Source of the DNA: an uncultured Clostridia bacterium | GTDB lineage: Bacteria; Bacillota; Clostridia; Oscillospirales; Ruminococcaceae | Length of the DNA: 52,895 nucleotides | NCBI GenBank assembly: GCA_947628615.1 | Contig: CANRAO010000009.1 | Coordinates: 1-52,895, forward strand | Direction: 5' to 3' | Shown: positions 1 through 8,112 of the stretch, one piece after another | Layout: every line of letters starts with the position of its first letter | Position numbering within the stretch: position 1 is the stretch's first letter | Notes under the pieces: generated by a model | Databases searched by the model: none | The model's input: the letters and a program-made list of their open reading frames with translations, nothing else | Told to the model about the DNA's origin: nothing | Position numbers and translations under genes: made by a program

Positions 1-522
1 TTTTCGGCGGGTGAGCTTTATCTGCCGGTACGTTTGAAACCGCAGGGAGAAAACAGCCTTAAAAATCTGGTGAACAACGGAGTCGACCATATTGAGTTCA
101 GAATGTTTGATATTAATCCTCTCGCACCGAATGGAATCTTTGTCGAGGATCTAAAGTTTTCACATTACTTTCTTATCTATCTTCTAAATCTTCCTGATTT
201 TGAATTCACAGAAGATTTGCAGGCGATGGCGATTAAAAATCACAAGGTGGCGGCAGGTTTTTATTTAGACCAAATAGCAATTAACAGTTATCCTGCTGTA
301 GATGCGGCTTTTGGAATTCTTGATGATATACGCATTTATTTTTCTGATTTTGCGGAAATTACAGAAATTATTGATTATCAATGCAACAAACTTGTTGGTA
401 AGAACAGGTATTCAGATATGATCTATAGGGCTTACCATAAAGATTTTCATAATAATTTTCTGAAACAGATAAAAGAGAGGAGCGATGTAACTGTATGTGC
501 GAACTGCTTGGAGCGAGTCTGA
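1..522 (+). CDS. Glutamate-cysteine ligase, C-terminal part (cut by window edge)
   Basis: The frame is open from base 1, so the gene begins outside the window and only about 173 C-terminal residues are seen. The stretch reading ELYLPVRLKP, then VDHIEFRMFDINPLAPNGI about 25 residues later, matches the 'iElR..DiNP..p.Gi' signature of bacterial gamma-glutamylcysteine synthetases (GshA and the GshA half of GshF). That ATP-dependent enzyme joins glutamate and cysteine in the first step of glutathione or gamma-glutamylcysteine synthesis. No ATP-grasp domain follows, so this is not a GshF fusion at its C terminus. The stop lies 28 bases inside the next gene, so the two are translationally linked. 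The TTG at base 34 is an internal leucine, not a start. Confidence 0.75.
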   Translation, partial: FSAGELYLPVRLKPQGENSLKNLVNNGVDHIEFRMFDINPLAPNGIFVEDLKFSHYFLIYLLNLPDFEFTEDLQAMAIKNHKVAAGFYLDQIAINSYPAVDAAFGILDDIRIYFSDFAEITEIIDYQCNKLVGKNRYSDMIYRAYHKDFHNNFLKQIKERSDVTVCANCLERV

Positions 523-1259
523 AAAGACCTGCAGATTTCAGAGAATATCTCAAAGTGTTTTTCAGCCACAGTATTGAACATCCTCACGGCTGGGGAATTA
601 TGAGTATGCAAGACGGTAAGCTGATAATTCAAAAGGAGTCGTTGTGCGCCTCTGAAAGCCCTGCGGCAGCAGAAGCAGTAGAAAGACTTGTCCCTCAAAA
701 AGACATTCTTGTGCATATCAGATACGCAACGGTCGGCTCAAAATGCATAGAAAACTCTCATCCGTTTTCGGGAACAGATAATTCTGGCAGACACTGGACT
801 TTAATTCATAACGGTACTATATATTCGGGAATGGAGCTTGTTAAATACCTTGATTTGCAAAACGGCGATACCGATTCTGAGAGGATATTTCTTTACCTGC
901 TTGACGAGATAAACTGTGAAATTAAAAAAAATCCCGATCCTGATGATAAGGTCAGGTTCGGGATAGTCGACAGGCTCGTAAAAACGCTTTCACCGAGAAA
1001 TAAGCTCAATCTTATGATTTTTGACGGAGAGGTCCTGTATGTTCATAAGAATATGAATAACACGCTTTCTTATAAGTGTACGGAAGATGGGGTGATCCTT
1101 TCCACTCAGCCCCTTGATGATAACGGTTGGCGTGATTTGCCTATGTGCAAAACATTTGCATTTAAACACGGTGAGAAAATATTTGAGGGCGCTGACCACG
1201 GAAATGTCTTTATTCCAACGCTTGATTATATCACCGCTATGGACGCTATGAATATTTAA
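495..1259 (+). CDS. Class II glutamine amidotransferase (YafJ/GATase_4-like)
   Basis: 254 residues. The protein begins MCELLG, giving the N-terminal nucleophilic Cys2 of Ntn-type glutamine amidotransferases after removal of Met. The HIRYATVGS and HWTLIHNGTI segments match the glutaminase fold of the YafJ/EgtC-like group. It is a stand-alone glutaminase domain, so ammonia or a gamma-glutamyl group is presumably passed to, or hydrolysed from, an unknown substrate. EgtC-like members hydrolyse gamma-glutamyl amides of cysteine derivatives. Here the gene overlaps the 3' end of a glutamate-cysteine ligase gene by 28 bases, which makes a role on a gamma-glutamyl-thiol compound plausible (inference). 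A GAGGAG sequence lies about 12 bases upstream of the ATG. Confidence 0.8.
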   Translation: MCELLGASLKRPADFREYLKVFFSHSIEHPHGWGIMSMQDGKLIIQKESLCASESPAAAEAVERLVPQKDILVHIRYATVGSKCIENSHPFSGTDNSGRHWTLIHNGTIYSGMELVKYLDLQNGDTDSERIFLYLLDEINCEIKKNPDPDDKVRFGIVDRLVKTLSPRNKLNLMIFDGEVLYVHKNMNNTLSYKCTEDGVILSTQPLDDNGWRDLPMCKTFAFKHGEKIFEGADHGNVFIPTLDYITAMDAMNI

Positions 1260-1306
1260 ACCACTGACAATTTACTGTTAGATAGCAATGGTTTCTATTC
1301 TGAATG

Positions 1307-2281
1307 TTATTGCTTTCCCTCATCATTCAGCCATTTAGCCGCATCAAGAGCATGATAGGTAATGATAATATCTGCACCTGCTCTTTTTATACACAAGAGA
1401 TTTTCCATAACAATTCTCTTTTCATCAATGATGCCCGTTTTTGCAGCAGACTTGACCATTGAATACTCTCCGCTGACATTATATGCGGCAATGGGAAGAT
1501 TACATATCTCCCTTGCTGATTTCAAAATATCAAGGTAAGCAAGTGCAGGCTTTATTATTATCATGTCTGCACCCTCATCTATATCGTCGAGAATTTCACG
1601 CATAGCCTCTCTGCTATTTGCACAGTCCATTTGGTATGTTTTTCTGTCACCGAATTTCGGGGTGGATTCAGCTGCCTCTCTGAAAGGGGAATAGTATTCC
1701 GATGCAAATTTTGCACTGTAAGACATAATTGGAATATCAATATATCCATTCTCGTCAAGTATTTTTCTGATAGCTTTCACACGTCCGTCCATCATATCAG
1801 AGGGAGCAACAATATCTGCTCCTGCTTTAGCAAGACTTACCGCCATTTTTGCCAGCAAGGGAAGTGTTTCATCATTGAGTATTTTGTAGTTGCTGACTAC
1901 TCCGCAGTGACCGTGTGAAGTGTATTCACAAAGACAGACGTCCGCAATTACTATAAGCTCAGGATAGTTTTTCTTGATGTATTTTATTGCTTTCTGGGTT
2001 ACTCCGTTATCGTCATAAGCACAGGACGCCTTATCATCCTTGTGAGCAGGAATTCCGAAAATAAGCAGTCCTGAAATACCGCTTTCTGATATTTGCTGTA
2101 GAATATCGTCAAGCCTGTCAATTGAATATCTATAGATCCCCGGCAATGATTGTACGGGGGTTTTTATGTTTTGTCCTTCTTCAACAAATAAAGGGTAAAT
2201 TAAATCACTTTTGCTGAGTTTTGTTTCACGCACCATTCTGCGCATCTGAGGGCTGACTCTCAGCCTTCTGAATCGATTCAT
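1307..2281 (-). CDS. hemB: Porphobilinogen synthase (5-aminolevulinate dehydratase)
   Basis: 324 residues, normal for HemB. It condenses two 5-aminolevulinate molecules into porphobilinogen in the cytoplasm. Visible hallmarks are the start RFRRLRVSPQMRRMVRET, the zinc-type cysteine cluster C116, C118 and C126 in DVCLCEYTSHGHCG, and the two active-site lysines K191 (SYSAKFAS) and K244 (IIKPALAY). The ATG is preceded by GGAGG at 9 bases. The first 56 bases of the gene lie inside the 3' end of cobA-hemD, an unusually long overlap for a bacterial operon. It is the last gene of a four-gene minus-strand operon for siroheme. Confidence 0.96.
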   Translation of the reverse strand: MNRFRRLRVSPQMRRMVRETKLSKSDLIYPLFVEEGQNIKTPVQSLPGIYRYSIDRLDDILQQISESGISGLLIFGIPAHKDDKASCAYDDNGVTQKAIKYIKKNYPELIVIADVCLCEYTSHGHCGVVSNYKILNDETLPLLAKMAVSLAKAGADIVAPSDMMDGRVKAIRKILDENGYIDIPIMSYSAKFASEYYSPFREAAESTPKFGDRKTYQMDCANSREAMREILDDIDEGADMIIIKPALAYLDILKSAREICNLPIAAYNVSGEYSMVKSAAKTGIIDEKRIVMENLLCIKRAGADIIITYHALDAAKWLNDEGKQ

Positions 2282-3758
2282 TTGCTGTGTCCTCCAAAAT
2301 TAAATCTATTATTCCTTCAACAGAGCTTTCAGCGGGAATTTTGAAATCGGCGTTTTTATATTCTTTTAGTCTGTTTCCGGCAACCTTTCCTATGCAAATG
2401 ATTTTTGTGCGTTCTGAAATCTCATTTCCTGCATAGAAATAATTCTTTATTCCGCCGGCACTTGTAAATACGATATAATCTGTTTCGGCTGTTATCGGGT
2501 GTTCCGCTTTTTCTGCGTAAACAGGGCAGTAAGATGAAATATCGTCGTAGGATATTCCTTTTTCATCAAGCGGCATAAGAAGCTCTTTCGAGCCCTCTGA
2601 GGAGCGAAGAAAAAGAACCCTTTTTTCTTTTGAAACGTTTTTTGCAACAGTCTCTCCCAAGGCTTTTGATGTGAATTTTTCAGGTATCAAATCAGGATAG
2701 ATTCCTGAGCTTTCAAGTACCTTCGCCGTACCTGTTCCGATTACCGCAATTTTTATGCTGCCTATATTTCTTATATCAATTTTTAATTCCCTATACCGTT
2801 TTAAGAATATTTCTGCGCCGTTGGGACTAGTCAGTACAAGAAACCCGTATGATGATATATTTCTTAGCGCATTATCAAAAGCGGCGGCATCTTCACATTC
2901 TTTAATATTCAGCCGAACGCTCTTATAAACCCTTGCCCCAAGACATTCAAGTTTTGATGAAAGTTTGTTCTGTATTTTTTCTGTTCCTGTTACTGTGACG
3001 GTAATTCCCTCCAGAGGTGCATGATAAGTGGGCGAAAAATCATATCGTGCGGTTTCTCCGATTACAATTACAGCGGGAGTTTTAAGCCCTGCATTTTTTG
3101 CCGCATTCGCTATGCGGTCAAGGCTTTCACGAACGATTTGTTGAGTTTTGTATCCGCAGTTTGAAATTACAGCGGCAGGAGTGTCCTTGCACATTCCGCC
3201 TGCAAGGAGTCCATCTACGATTTTTTCAAGATTTCTAAGACCCATAAGAATTACAAGCGTTCCATTTAGCTTGGCGTATTTCTCTAAATTTTTCGGCATT
3301 AAATCATTTGATGTGTGACCTGTTATTACATGAAAACTGCGGCTTATATTCCTATGAGTTACCGGAATTCCAAAAAGCTCGGCAACTGCTATTGATGATG
3401 ATATTCCCGGAATAACTGTATACGGAATGTTGTTCTCCCTCAGAGCAATTATTTCCTCACCGCCCCGACCGAAAACAAACGGATCCCCTCCCTTCAGCCG
3501 TGCAACAGTTTTTCCCTCAAGAGCCTTATAAACAAGTATCTTGTTAATTTCCTCCTGAGGAATGGTATGACTTCCTGCACGTTTTCCTACGTGGATTTTT
3601 TCTGCACCTTTTGGGATAAAATCCAAAAGTCTCATATCTGTAAGAGAATCAAAAACAACTGTGTCACATTGCTTTAAGGCTCTCATTCCACGCAGAGTGA
3701 TAAGATCGTATTCTGCACAGCCTGCTCCGATAATAAATACCTTTCCTATTATTCTCAT
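2226..3758 (-). CDS. cobA-hemD: Uroporphyrinogen-III C-methyltransferase / uroporphyrinogen-III synthase fusion
   Basis: 510 residues, a two-domain fusion common in clostridia. Residues about 4-245 are a SAM-dependent uroporphyrinogen-III methyltransferase (SUMT), with the GAGCAEYDLITLRG start, RLKGGDPFVFGRGGEE and the PVTHRNISRSFHVITGH segment. Residues about 250-495 are a HemD-type uroporphyrinogen-III synthase (the FLVLTSPNGAEIF and DYIVFTSAGGIKNYF repeats). Together they close the linear tetrapyrrole to uroporphyrinogen III and methylate it to precorrin-2, directing flux to siroheme or cobalamin rather than heme. The start overlaps hemC by 4 bases (ATGA). The last ~18 residues (Glu/Ser/Gln-rich) overlap hemB and look like a dispensable tail. 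Confidence 0.95.
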   Translation of the reverse strand: MRIIGKVFIIGAGCAEYDLITLRGMRALKQCDTVVFDSLTDMRLLDFIPKGAEKIHVGKRAGSHTIPQEEINKILVYKALEGKTVARLKGGDPFVFGRGGEEIIALRENNIPYTVIPGISSSIAVAELFGIPVTHRNISRSFHVITGHTSNDLMPKNLEKYAKLNGTLVILMGLRNLEKIVDGLLAGGMCKDTPAAVISNCGYKTQQIVRESLDRIANAAKNAGLKTPAVIVIGETARYDFSPTYHAPLEGITVTVTGTEKIQNKLSSKLECLGARVYKSVRLNIKECEDAAAFDNALRNISSYGFLVLTSPNGAEIFLKRYRELKIDIRNIGSIKIAVIGTGTAKVLESSGIYPDLIPEKFTSKALGETVAKNVSKEKRVLFLRSSEGSKELLMPLDEKGISYDDISSYCPVYAEKAEHPITAETDYIVFTSAGGIKNYFYAGNEISERTKIICIGKVAGNRLKEYKNADFKIPAESSVEGIIDLILEDTANESIQKAESQPSDAQNGA

Positions 3759-4618
3759 AGCTGTGAAACCAGCTCCTTTGCAAGCTGTTTAATTTGTAAA
3801 ATATCCGACGCTTTGGATATTACTCTATTCGGATCTACAGACGCTTTTAATGTGACCTTTCCGTCTTTATGTATTGCCAATGCCCCAAGCGGTACAGAGC
3901 AGTCTCCGTTAAGAAGCGTTACTATCTCACGCTCTGCTTCAAAGCATATCTGAGTTTCCTTATGAGTAACTGACTGTACAATTTCTGATACATAAGATTT
4001 TGATTTACACTCTAGTGCTATAATTCCCTGACATGGAGCAGGCATAGATTCGTCACTGTCAAAAAAACGGAACTTCCAGCCGTCGGCTTCAGTTATTCCC
4101 AGACGTTCAAGTCCTGCGGTGGCAACAATAATTCCGTCATACTCTCCGCAGGCAAGCTTGTTAAGTCTTGTGTCAACATTTCCTCGAATGTCCGCAAAAG
4201 AAGCATTTTTATAAAGACGGGCAAAATTCATTCGTCTGCGAAGACTTCCTGTTCCGACGGTAAACGCAGTTTGAGAATTGTATTCGGTCTGAGGCATAGT
4301 TACAAGTACGTCTCTAAAATCGCCTCTGGGCAGAACTGCTGATATTTCCAGCCCATCGCTAAGCAGGTACGGCAAATCCTTTGCGCTGTGAACTGCTATA
4401 TCAATTTTTCCCGATTGTAAAGCATCTTCGATTTTCCCGATGAATACACCTTTTCCTCCGATATCAGACAGCGGAGTATTCAGCAGTATATCGCCTTTTG
4501 TGGTGATGGGTACAATTTCAGTTTCAATTTCGGGAAATTTATTTTTAATTGCATTTATTGCTAAGTCAGTCTGCGCTATGGACAGTCTGCTTTTTCGTGT
4601 ACCTATTCTAAGTTTCAT
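3755..4618 (-). CDS. hemC: Hydroxymethylbilane synthase (porphobilinogen deaminase)
   Basis: 287 residues, slightly short of the usual 300-310. It polymerises four porphobilinogen units into hydroxymethylbilane. Visible features are the N-terminal RIGTRKSRLSIAQTD, the catalytic Asp81 in VHSAKDLP, the arginine-rich GTGSLRRRMNFARL, and Cys240 in LLNGDCSVPLGA, the attachment site of the dipyrromethane cofactor. The start codon abuts the stop of the upstream precorrin-2 dehydrogenase gene with no spacer, and the stop overlaps cobA-hemD by 4 bases, so translation of the three is tightly coupled. Confidence 0.96.
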   Translation of the reverse strand: MKLRIGTRKSRLSIAQTDLAINAIKNKFPEIETEIVPITTKGDILLNTPLSDIGGKGVFIGKIEDALQSGKIDIAVHSAKDLPYLLSDGLEISAVLPRGDFRDVLVTMPQTEYNSQTAFTVGTGSLRRRMNFARLYKNASFADIRGNVDTRLNKLACGEYDGIIVATAGLERLGITEADGWKFRFFDSDESMPAPCQGIIALECKSKSYVSEIVQSVTHKETQICFEAEREIVTLLNGDCSVPLGALAIHKDGKVTLKASVDPNRVISKASDILQIKQLAKELVSQL

Positions 4619-5224
4619 CTATATAAATTCCTCTATAAGTGTTTTTATTTGCTTGTCATCGGTTTTTCCGCCGAGAAGCATTTCAAGCAGTTTTTCCTGT
4701 ACCGCCTGTCTTTTTTGCTGTGTTGGGATTTTTTCTTTAATAAGCGGGCGGTATTTACCCAAAATACTAACTGCGTCAAGATTTTTTTCATCTAAGAGCT
4801 GTTCGATCCGCTCTCTGAAATATTTGGCAAAAAGCGGACTTTTTCCCCCCGTAGAAATTCCTACGGTTATATCATCCGAGCAGACGAGAGAAGGGAAAAG
4901 AAAAGTGCATTTTTCCTTGTCGTCAACCGTATTTACTGGGATCTTTCTTTCTTTGCAAAGACGGAAAATTTCATTGTTTGCATTTTCATCTCCTGTGGCT
5001 GATATTACAAAATCTGCACCGTCAAGATCTGATGGTGCAAATTTTCTGCGTATGATTTCAATTTTTTGATTATCAGAAATCTCTTTGCAGACTTCAATGG
5101 AAACTACTTTGATCTTTACTCCAAATGGTGAAAGCTTTTCAATTTTTCTAAGTGCTACTTTTCCGCCGCCGATTATCAAACAACTAAGGTTTTCTATATC
5201 AACAAAAAAAGGAAAATATCCCAT
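4619..5224 (-). CDS. Precorrin-2 dehydrogenase / sirohydrochlorin ferrochelatase (CysG N-domain/Met8p-like)
   Basis: 201 residues, the size of stand-alone Met8p/YlnF-type proteins. It oxidises precorrin-2 to sirohydrochlorin with NAD+, and some members also insert iron to give siroheme. The N terminus YFPFFVDIENLSCLIIGGGKVALRK is the typical start with the Rossmann GGG at 19-21. The VNTVDDKEKCTFLFPS segment (about 97-112) holds the conserved Asp used for catalysis in Met8p, followed by the GISTGGKSPLFAKYFRERIE substrate-site motif. First gene of the minus-strand operon, with GGAGG upstream of the ATG. No separate ferrochelatase is visible, so this protein may do both steps (inference). Confidence 0.92.
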   Translation of the reverse strand: MGYFPFFVDIENLSCLIIGGGKVALRKIEKLSPFGVKIKVVSIEVCKEISDNQKIEIIRRKFAPSDLDGADFVISATGDENANNEIFRLCKERKIPVNTVDDKEKCTFLFPSLVCSDDITVGISTGGKSPLFAKYFRERIEQLLDEKNLDAVSILGKYRPLIKEKIPTQQKRQAVQEKLLEMLLGGKTDDKQIKTLIEEFI

Positions 5225-5278
5225 TGTCGGTTGCCTCCGAATTCCTTAATAAATATAAAACAAAACATCAGAAAAGTC

Positions 5279-5295
5279 ATTAACTAATAGTTAAT
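5279..5295. promoter_or_regulatory. Perfect 17-bp dyad upstream of the siroheme operon, candidate Rrf2 operator
   Basis: ATTAACTA-A-TAGTTAAT is a perfect 8+1+8 inverted repeat in the 105-base gap between the Rrf2-type regulator and the siroheme operon, about 55 bases upstream of the operon's start codon. Related half-sites (ACCTATTGAC / TACTAGG; AACTACTAAT) occur around the metY promoter and upstream of the regulator. Assignment to the adjacent Rrf2 protein is inference from position. Confidence 0.45.
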
Positions 5296-5329
5296 TTTGC
5301 AAACTGACCGCATAGCGTTTTTCTAAAAT

Positions 5330-5776
5330 TCATATATAATACATATATTCGTTTTCACTATTTGCAGTACGGCATTGCTCAGCAACCTCAGCAAGAGTGA
5401 TTTTTTTAACGAAATCCTGTAAATATAAATTCATTTTATCCCACAAACATTCGTTGACCGTTGTTTTGAAACTAGAATTATCCTGCGAATCATCAATATA
5501 AGAACCGCTTAGAATTGTTATATCAAGCGCATTTATTATATCAAAGAAAGTGATTTTGTCAGACGGTCTTGCCAGAACATATCCGCCTCTGGCTCCTTTT
5601 TGACCTCGTATAAGATTTGCCTGTTTAAGCGCAATAAGTATGTGCTCAAGATATTTTGCGGAAATATTGTGACGTTCTGATATACCTGCAATAGAAACCG
5701 CCTTGCCGTTATTGGAATTTATCGCGATGTCTGCAAGAGCAATTATTCCGAATTCTACTTTTGTTGAAACTTTCAT
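5330..5776 (-). CDS. Rrf2-family transcriptional regulator (CymR/IscR-like)
   Basis: 148 residues from the ATG at 5776; a TTG-initiated version 10 codons longer is possible but less likely because its GGGGTGA is only 2 bases from the codon. Residues 1-70 form the Rrf2 winged helix (KVSTKVEFGIIALADIA, then KYLEHILIALKQANLIRGQK and GARGGYVLARP). Only two cysteines occur in the effector region (C110, C135), not the three-Cys cluster of [2Fe-2S] IscR, so it more resembles CymR-type cysteine-metabolism regulators. It sits between the siroheme operon and the divergent sulfur operon and probably controls both (inference). Confidence 0.88.
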   Translation of the reverse strand: MKVSTKVEFGIIALADIAINSNNGKAVSIAGISERHNISAKYLEHILIALKQANLIRGQKGARGGYVLARPSDKITFFDIINALDITILSGSYIDDSQDNSSFKTTVNECLWDKMNLYLQDFVKKITLAEVAEQCRTANSENEYMYYI

Positions 5777-5936
5777 AATGTTTACGTGCCTTTTTTCAGG
5801 CAGCAATTCACCCCAAACTAATTTTAATTCATATAAAACATATTGTATTAGTAGTTATTATATCATACTATTTTAAAATTTGCAATAGCTATATTACGTC
5901 TAATTATTAATAAATATTTAATTTCTATTAAACCTA

Positions 5937-5965
5937 TTGACTTACTAGGACAAGTGGTTTATAAT
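5937..5965 (+). promoter_or_regulatory. Sigma-A promoter of the sulfur-assimilation operon
   Basis: TTGACT at 5937-5942 and TATAAT at 5960-5965 are separated by 17 bases. Transcription would start about 50 bases before metY. The imperfect dyad CCTATTGACTTACTAGG at 5933-5949 covers the -35 box, as expected for a repressor site. No riboswitch-sized leader is present. Confidence 0.75.
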
Positions 5966-6021
5966 ATTCAAAAACAGCCGTAGAATGTCTTGGATTGTGA
6001 GTTGAAACAGGTGATTATAAA

Positions 6022-7236
6022 ATGAATTTTAATACAGCTTTGTTGCATGGTGTATCTCAAGCAGATAAAAACGGTGCGACCATTGAACCGATATATCAGG
6101 TAAGTGCATTTGGGTTTGAGACTGCTGAGAAACTGGAAAAAGTATTTAATAATAGGGCATCAGGTTTTGCATACACAAGAATAAGCAATCCGACCGTCGA
6201 ATCGTTTGAAAGGAAAATATCTGCTCTTGAAAAGGGAATAGGGTCAGTTGCCTGTTCATCGGGAATGGCTGCTGTTACAATGTCATTACTGAATATTCTT
6301 GAGGCAGGCGATGAAATTATTGCAGGTTCTTCGCTGTTTGGCGGAACGATAGATTTGTTCGGTGATTTGTTGGCGTTCGGAATTAAAACCAAGTTTGTAA
6401 ATAATGTTACTGCGGAGGAAGTTGAACCACTAATCAATGATAATACGAAGGCGGTTTTTGCTGAGCTTATCGGAAATCCCCGACTTGACGTTGTGGATTT
6501 AAAGAGTGTGTCAGAGCTTGTTCATAGCAAGGGTGTTCCTTTTGTTGTGGACAGCACAACTGCCACCCCGTATCTTATAAATCCGTTTGATTATGGTGCG
6601 GATATTGTTGTACATTCCTCTTCAAAATACATAAACGGCAGCGGAAATTCAATTAGCGGAATAATTATTGACAGTGGAAATTTCAAATGGGATACCGCAA
6701 GGTATAAGGTGTTGGAAGAATATAAAAAATACGGAAAATTTGCTTATATAGCTAAGCTTAGAAACGGTATTTGGAGGAATGTGGGCTGTTGTCTTGCACC
6801 GATGAATGCTTTTTTAAATTCTATAGGACTTGAAACACTGGGTCTGAGAATGGAGCGTCTTTGCAATAACGCTTTACGTCTTTCAGAGTATTTTGAAATG
6901 GTGGACGGCATTGACGTTAATTACCCTGCTCTGAAATCAAGCAAGTATTATGATTTGGTTCAGAAACAGTTCGGAGGAAAGGGCGGAGCGATCCTTACAA
7001 TCCAAACAGGGAGCAAGGAGAGTGCATTTAAGCTGATAAATAATCTTAAATTTGCAATAAACGCTACAAATATAGGTGATATAAGAACTCTTGTGATTCA
7101 CCCTGCCAGCACTATTTATGCTCACTCTACCGAGCAGCAGAAAATCAATGCAGGAGTTTTCGAGGATACCATCAGAATAAGCGTCGGCATTGAGGATCTG
7201 ATCGATGATTTCAGTCAGGCATTATATTACATATAG
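6022..7236 (+). CDS. Cys/Met-metabolism PLP enzyme, MetY-like O-acetylhomoserine sulfhydrylase
   Basis: 404 residues of the Cys/Met metabolism PLP family (fold type I). Y51 and R53 in FAYTRISNPT bind the cofactor phosphate of the neighbouring subunit, SSGMAAV (about 79-85) and D177 fit the family, and K202 in SSSKYINGSGN is the Schiff-base lysine. It is followed by a ThiS-like carrier, an activating enzyme and a JAMM protease, the partner set of MetY in the Wolinella thiocarboxylate pathway. The likely reaction is therefore transfer of carrier-bound sulfur to O-acetylhomoserine (inference from context). An O-acetylserine substrate cannot be excluded. The site AGGTGAT with a 6-base gap to ATG is a strong ribosome binding site. 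Confidence 0.88.
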   Translation: MNFNTALLHGVSQADKNGATIEPIYQVSAFGFETAEKLEKVFNNRASGFAYTRISNPTVESFERKISALEKGIGSVACSSGMAAVTMSLLNILEAGDEIIAGSSLFGGTIDLFGDLLAFGIKTKFVNNVTAEEVEPLINDNTKAVFAELIGNPRLDVVDLKSVSELVHSKGVPFVVDSTTATPYLINPFDYGADIVVHSSSKYINGSGNSISGIIIDSGNFKWDTARYKVLEEYKKYGKFAYIAKLRNGIWRNVGCCLAPMNAFLNSIGLETLGLRMERLCNNALRLSEYFEMVDGIDVNYPALKSSKYYDLVQKQFGGKGGAILTIQTGSKESAFKLINNLKFAINATNIGDIRTLVIHPASTIYAHSTEQQKINAGVFEDTIRISVGIEDLIDDFSQALYYI

Positions 7237-7248
7237 GAGATTATGATT

Positions 7249-8112
7249 ATGGCAATAGATTATGCTACCCTTAAAAAGGGCGGATTTATGAGACAAAAGC
7301 AAAAGAATAATTTTTCGCTAAGACTGCGTGTGGTCGGCGGAAACCTTTCTGCGGTTCAGCTTGCAAAAATTGCTGAGGTTGCTGATAAGTTCGGGGACGG
7401 TCATGTTCATTTGACCTCTCGGCAAAGCGTAGAAATTCCGTTTATCAAGCTTGACGATATAGATGAAGTTAAAAAGGCTCTCGGTGAGGGCGGAGTAGAA
7501 CCCGGCGTTTGCGGGCCGAGAGTGCGTACCGTTACGGCGTGTCAAGGCGAGGCGATTTGCCCGAGCGGATGTATTGACACTTACGGACTTGCCAAAGAGC
7601 TTGATAACAGGTATTTTGCAAGGGAACTGCCGCACAAGTTCAAGTTTGGCATAACGGGCTGTCAGAACAACTGTCTTAAAGCAGAGGAAAACGACCTTGG
7701 AATTAAAGGCGGAATCAAGGTTAGTTGGCGTGAAAGCGATTGTATTCAATGCGGTGTGTGCGTTAAAGCCTGCCGAACTGAGGCACTCTCGCTTATTGAC
7801 GGAAAAATAGTTCTGGATAAGGAGAAGTGCAATTACTGCGGAAGATGTCTAAAGGCTTGTCCTACCGAGGCGTGGGACGCAGTACACGGATACATAGTTT
7901 CGTTCGGAGGACTGTTTGGAAACAGCATAAGCAAAGGCGAGACTATTATTCCGTTTATTGATAACCACGATAAGCTAATGGAGGTTTGCGACGCAGCTAT
8001 TCAGTTTTTCGACGACAATGCAAATGCAGGAGAGCGTTTCAAGTTTACTATAGAACGAATAGGCAAAGAAAAATTTAAAGAAGAAATTCTGGAGGCGTAT
8101 AATAATGGCTAA
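7249..8112 (+). CDS. Compact siroheme sulfite reductase with two 4Fe-4S ferredoxin clusters
   Basis: 287 residues from ATG 7249, which has AGGAG at 9 bases; the ATG two codons earlier is only 3 bases from it. Numbered from that earlier ATG, the nitrite/sulfite reductase core carries C100-x5-C106 (TACQGEAIC) and C140-x3-C144 (GCQNNC), the classic ligand set for siroheme coupled to a 4Fe-4S cluster. It is followed by two ferredoxin motifs, C167/C170/C173/C177 and C196/C199/C202/C206. It resembles AsrC and other short single-module reductases, not the about 570-residue CysI. It should reduce sulfite to sulfide for assimilation. It overlaps the TusA-like gene by 8 bases. The divergent operon makes its siroheme. 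Confidence 0.9.
   Translation: MAIDYATLKKGGFMRQKQKNNFSLRLRVVGGNLSAVQLAKIAEVADKFGDGHVHLTSRQSVEIPFIKLDDIDEVKKALGEGGVEPGVCGPRVRTVTACQGEAICPSGCIDTYGLAKELDNRYFARELPHKFKFGITGCQNNCLKAEENDLGIKGGIKVSWRESDCIQCGVCVKACRTEALSLIDGKIVLDKEKCNYCGRCLKACPTEAWDAVHGYIVSFGGLFGNSISKGETIIPFIDNHDKLMEVCDAAIQFFDDNANAGERFKFTIERIGKEKFKEEILEAYNNG

Noticed and set aside
447-716. Antisense frames over the amidotransferase and other strong genes
   Set aside because: They mirror well-supported genes on the other strand and have no start signals.
1257-1296. Terminator after the amidotransferase gene
   Set aside because: AAACCA..TGGTTT has a six-base stem, a 28-base loop and no T-run.
1307-5224. Full heme biosynthesis operon
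   Set aside because: hemE, hemN/G and hemH are absent and the presence of SUMT and precorrin-2 dehydrogenase directs the pathway to siroheme.
5807-6021. SAM or T-box riboswitch before metY
   Set aside because: The promoter lies about 57 bases before the start codon, leaving no room, and no conserved T-box or S-box motif is seen.
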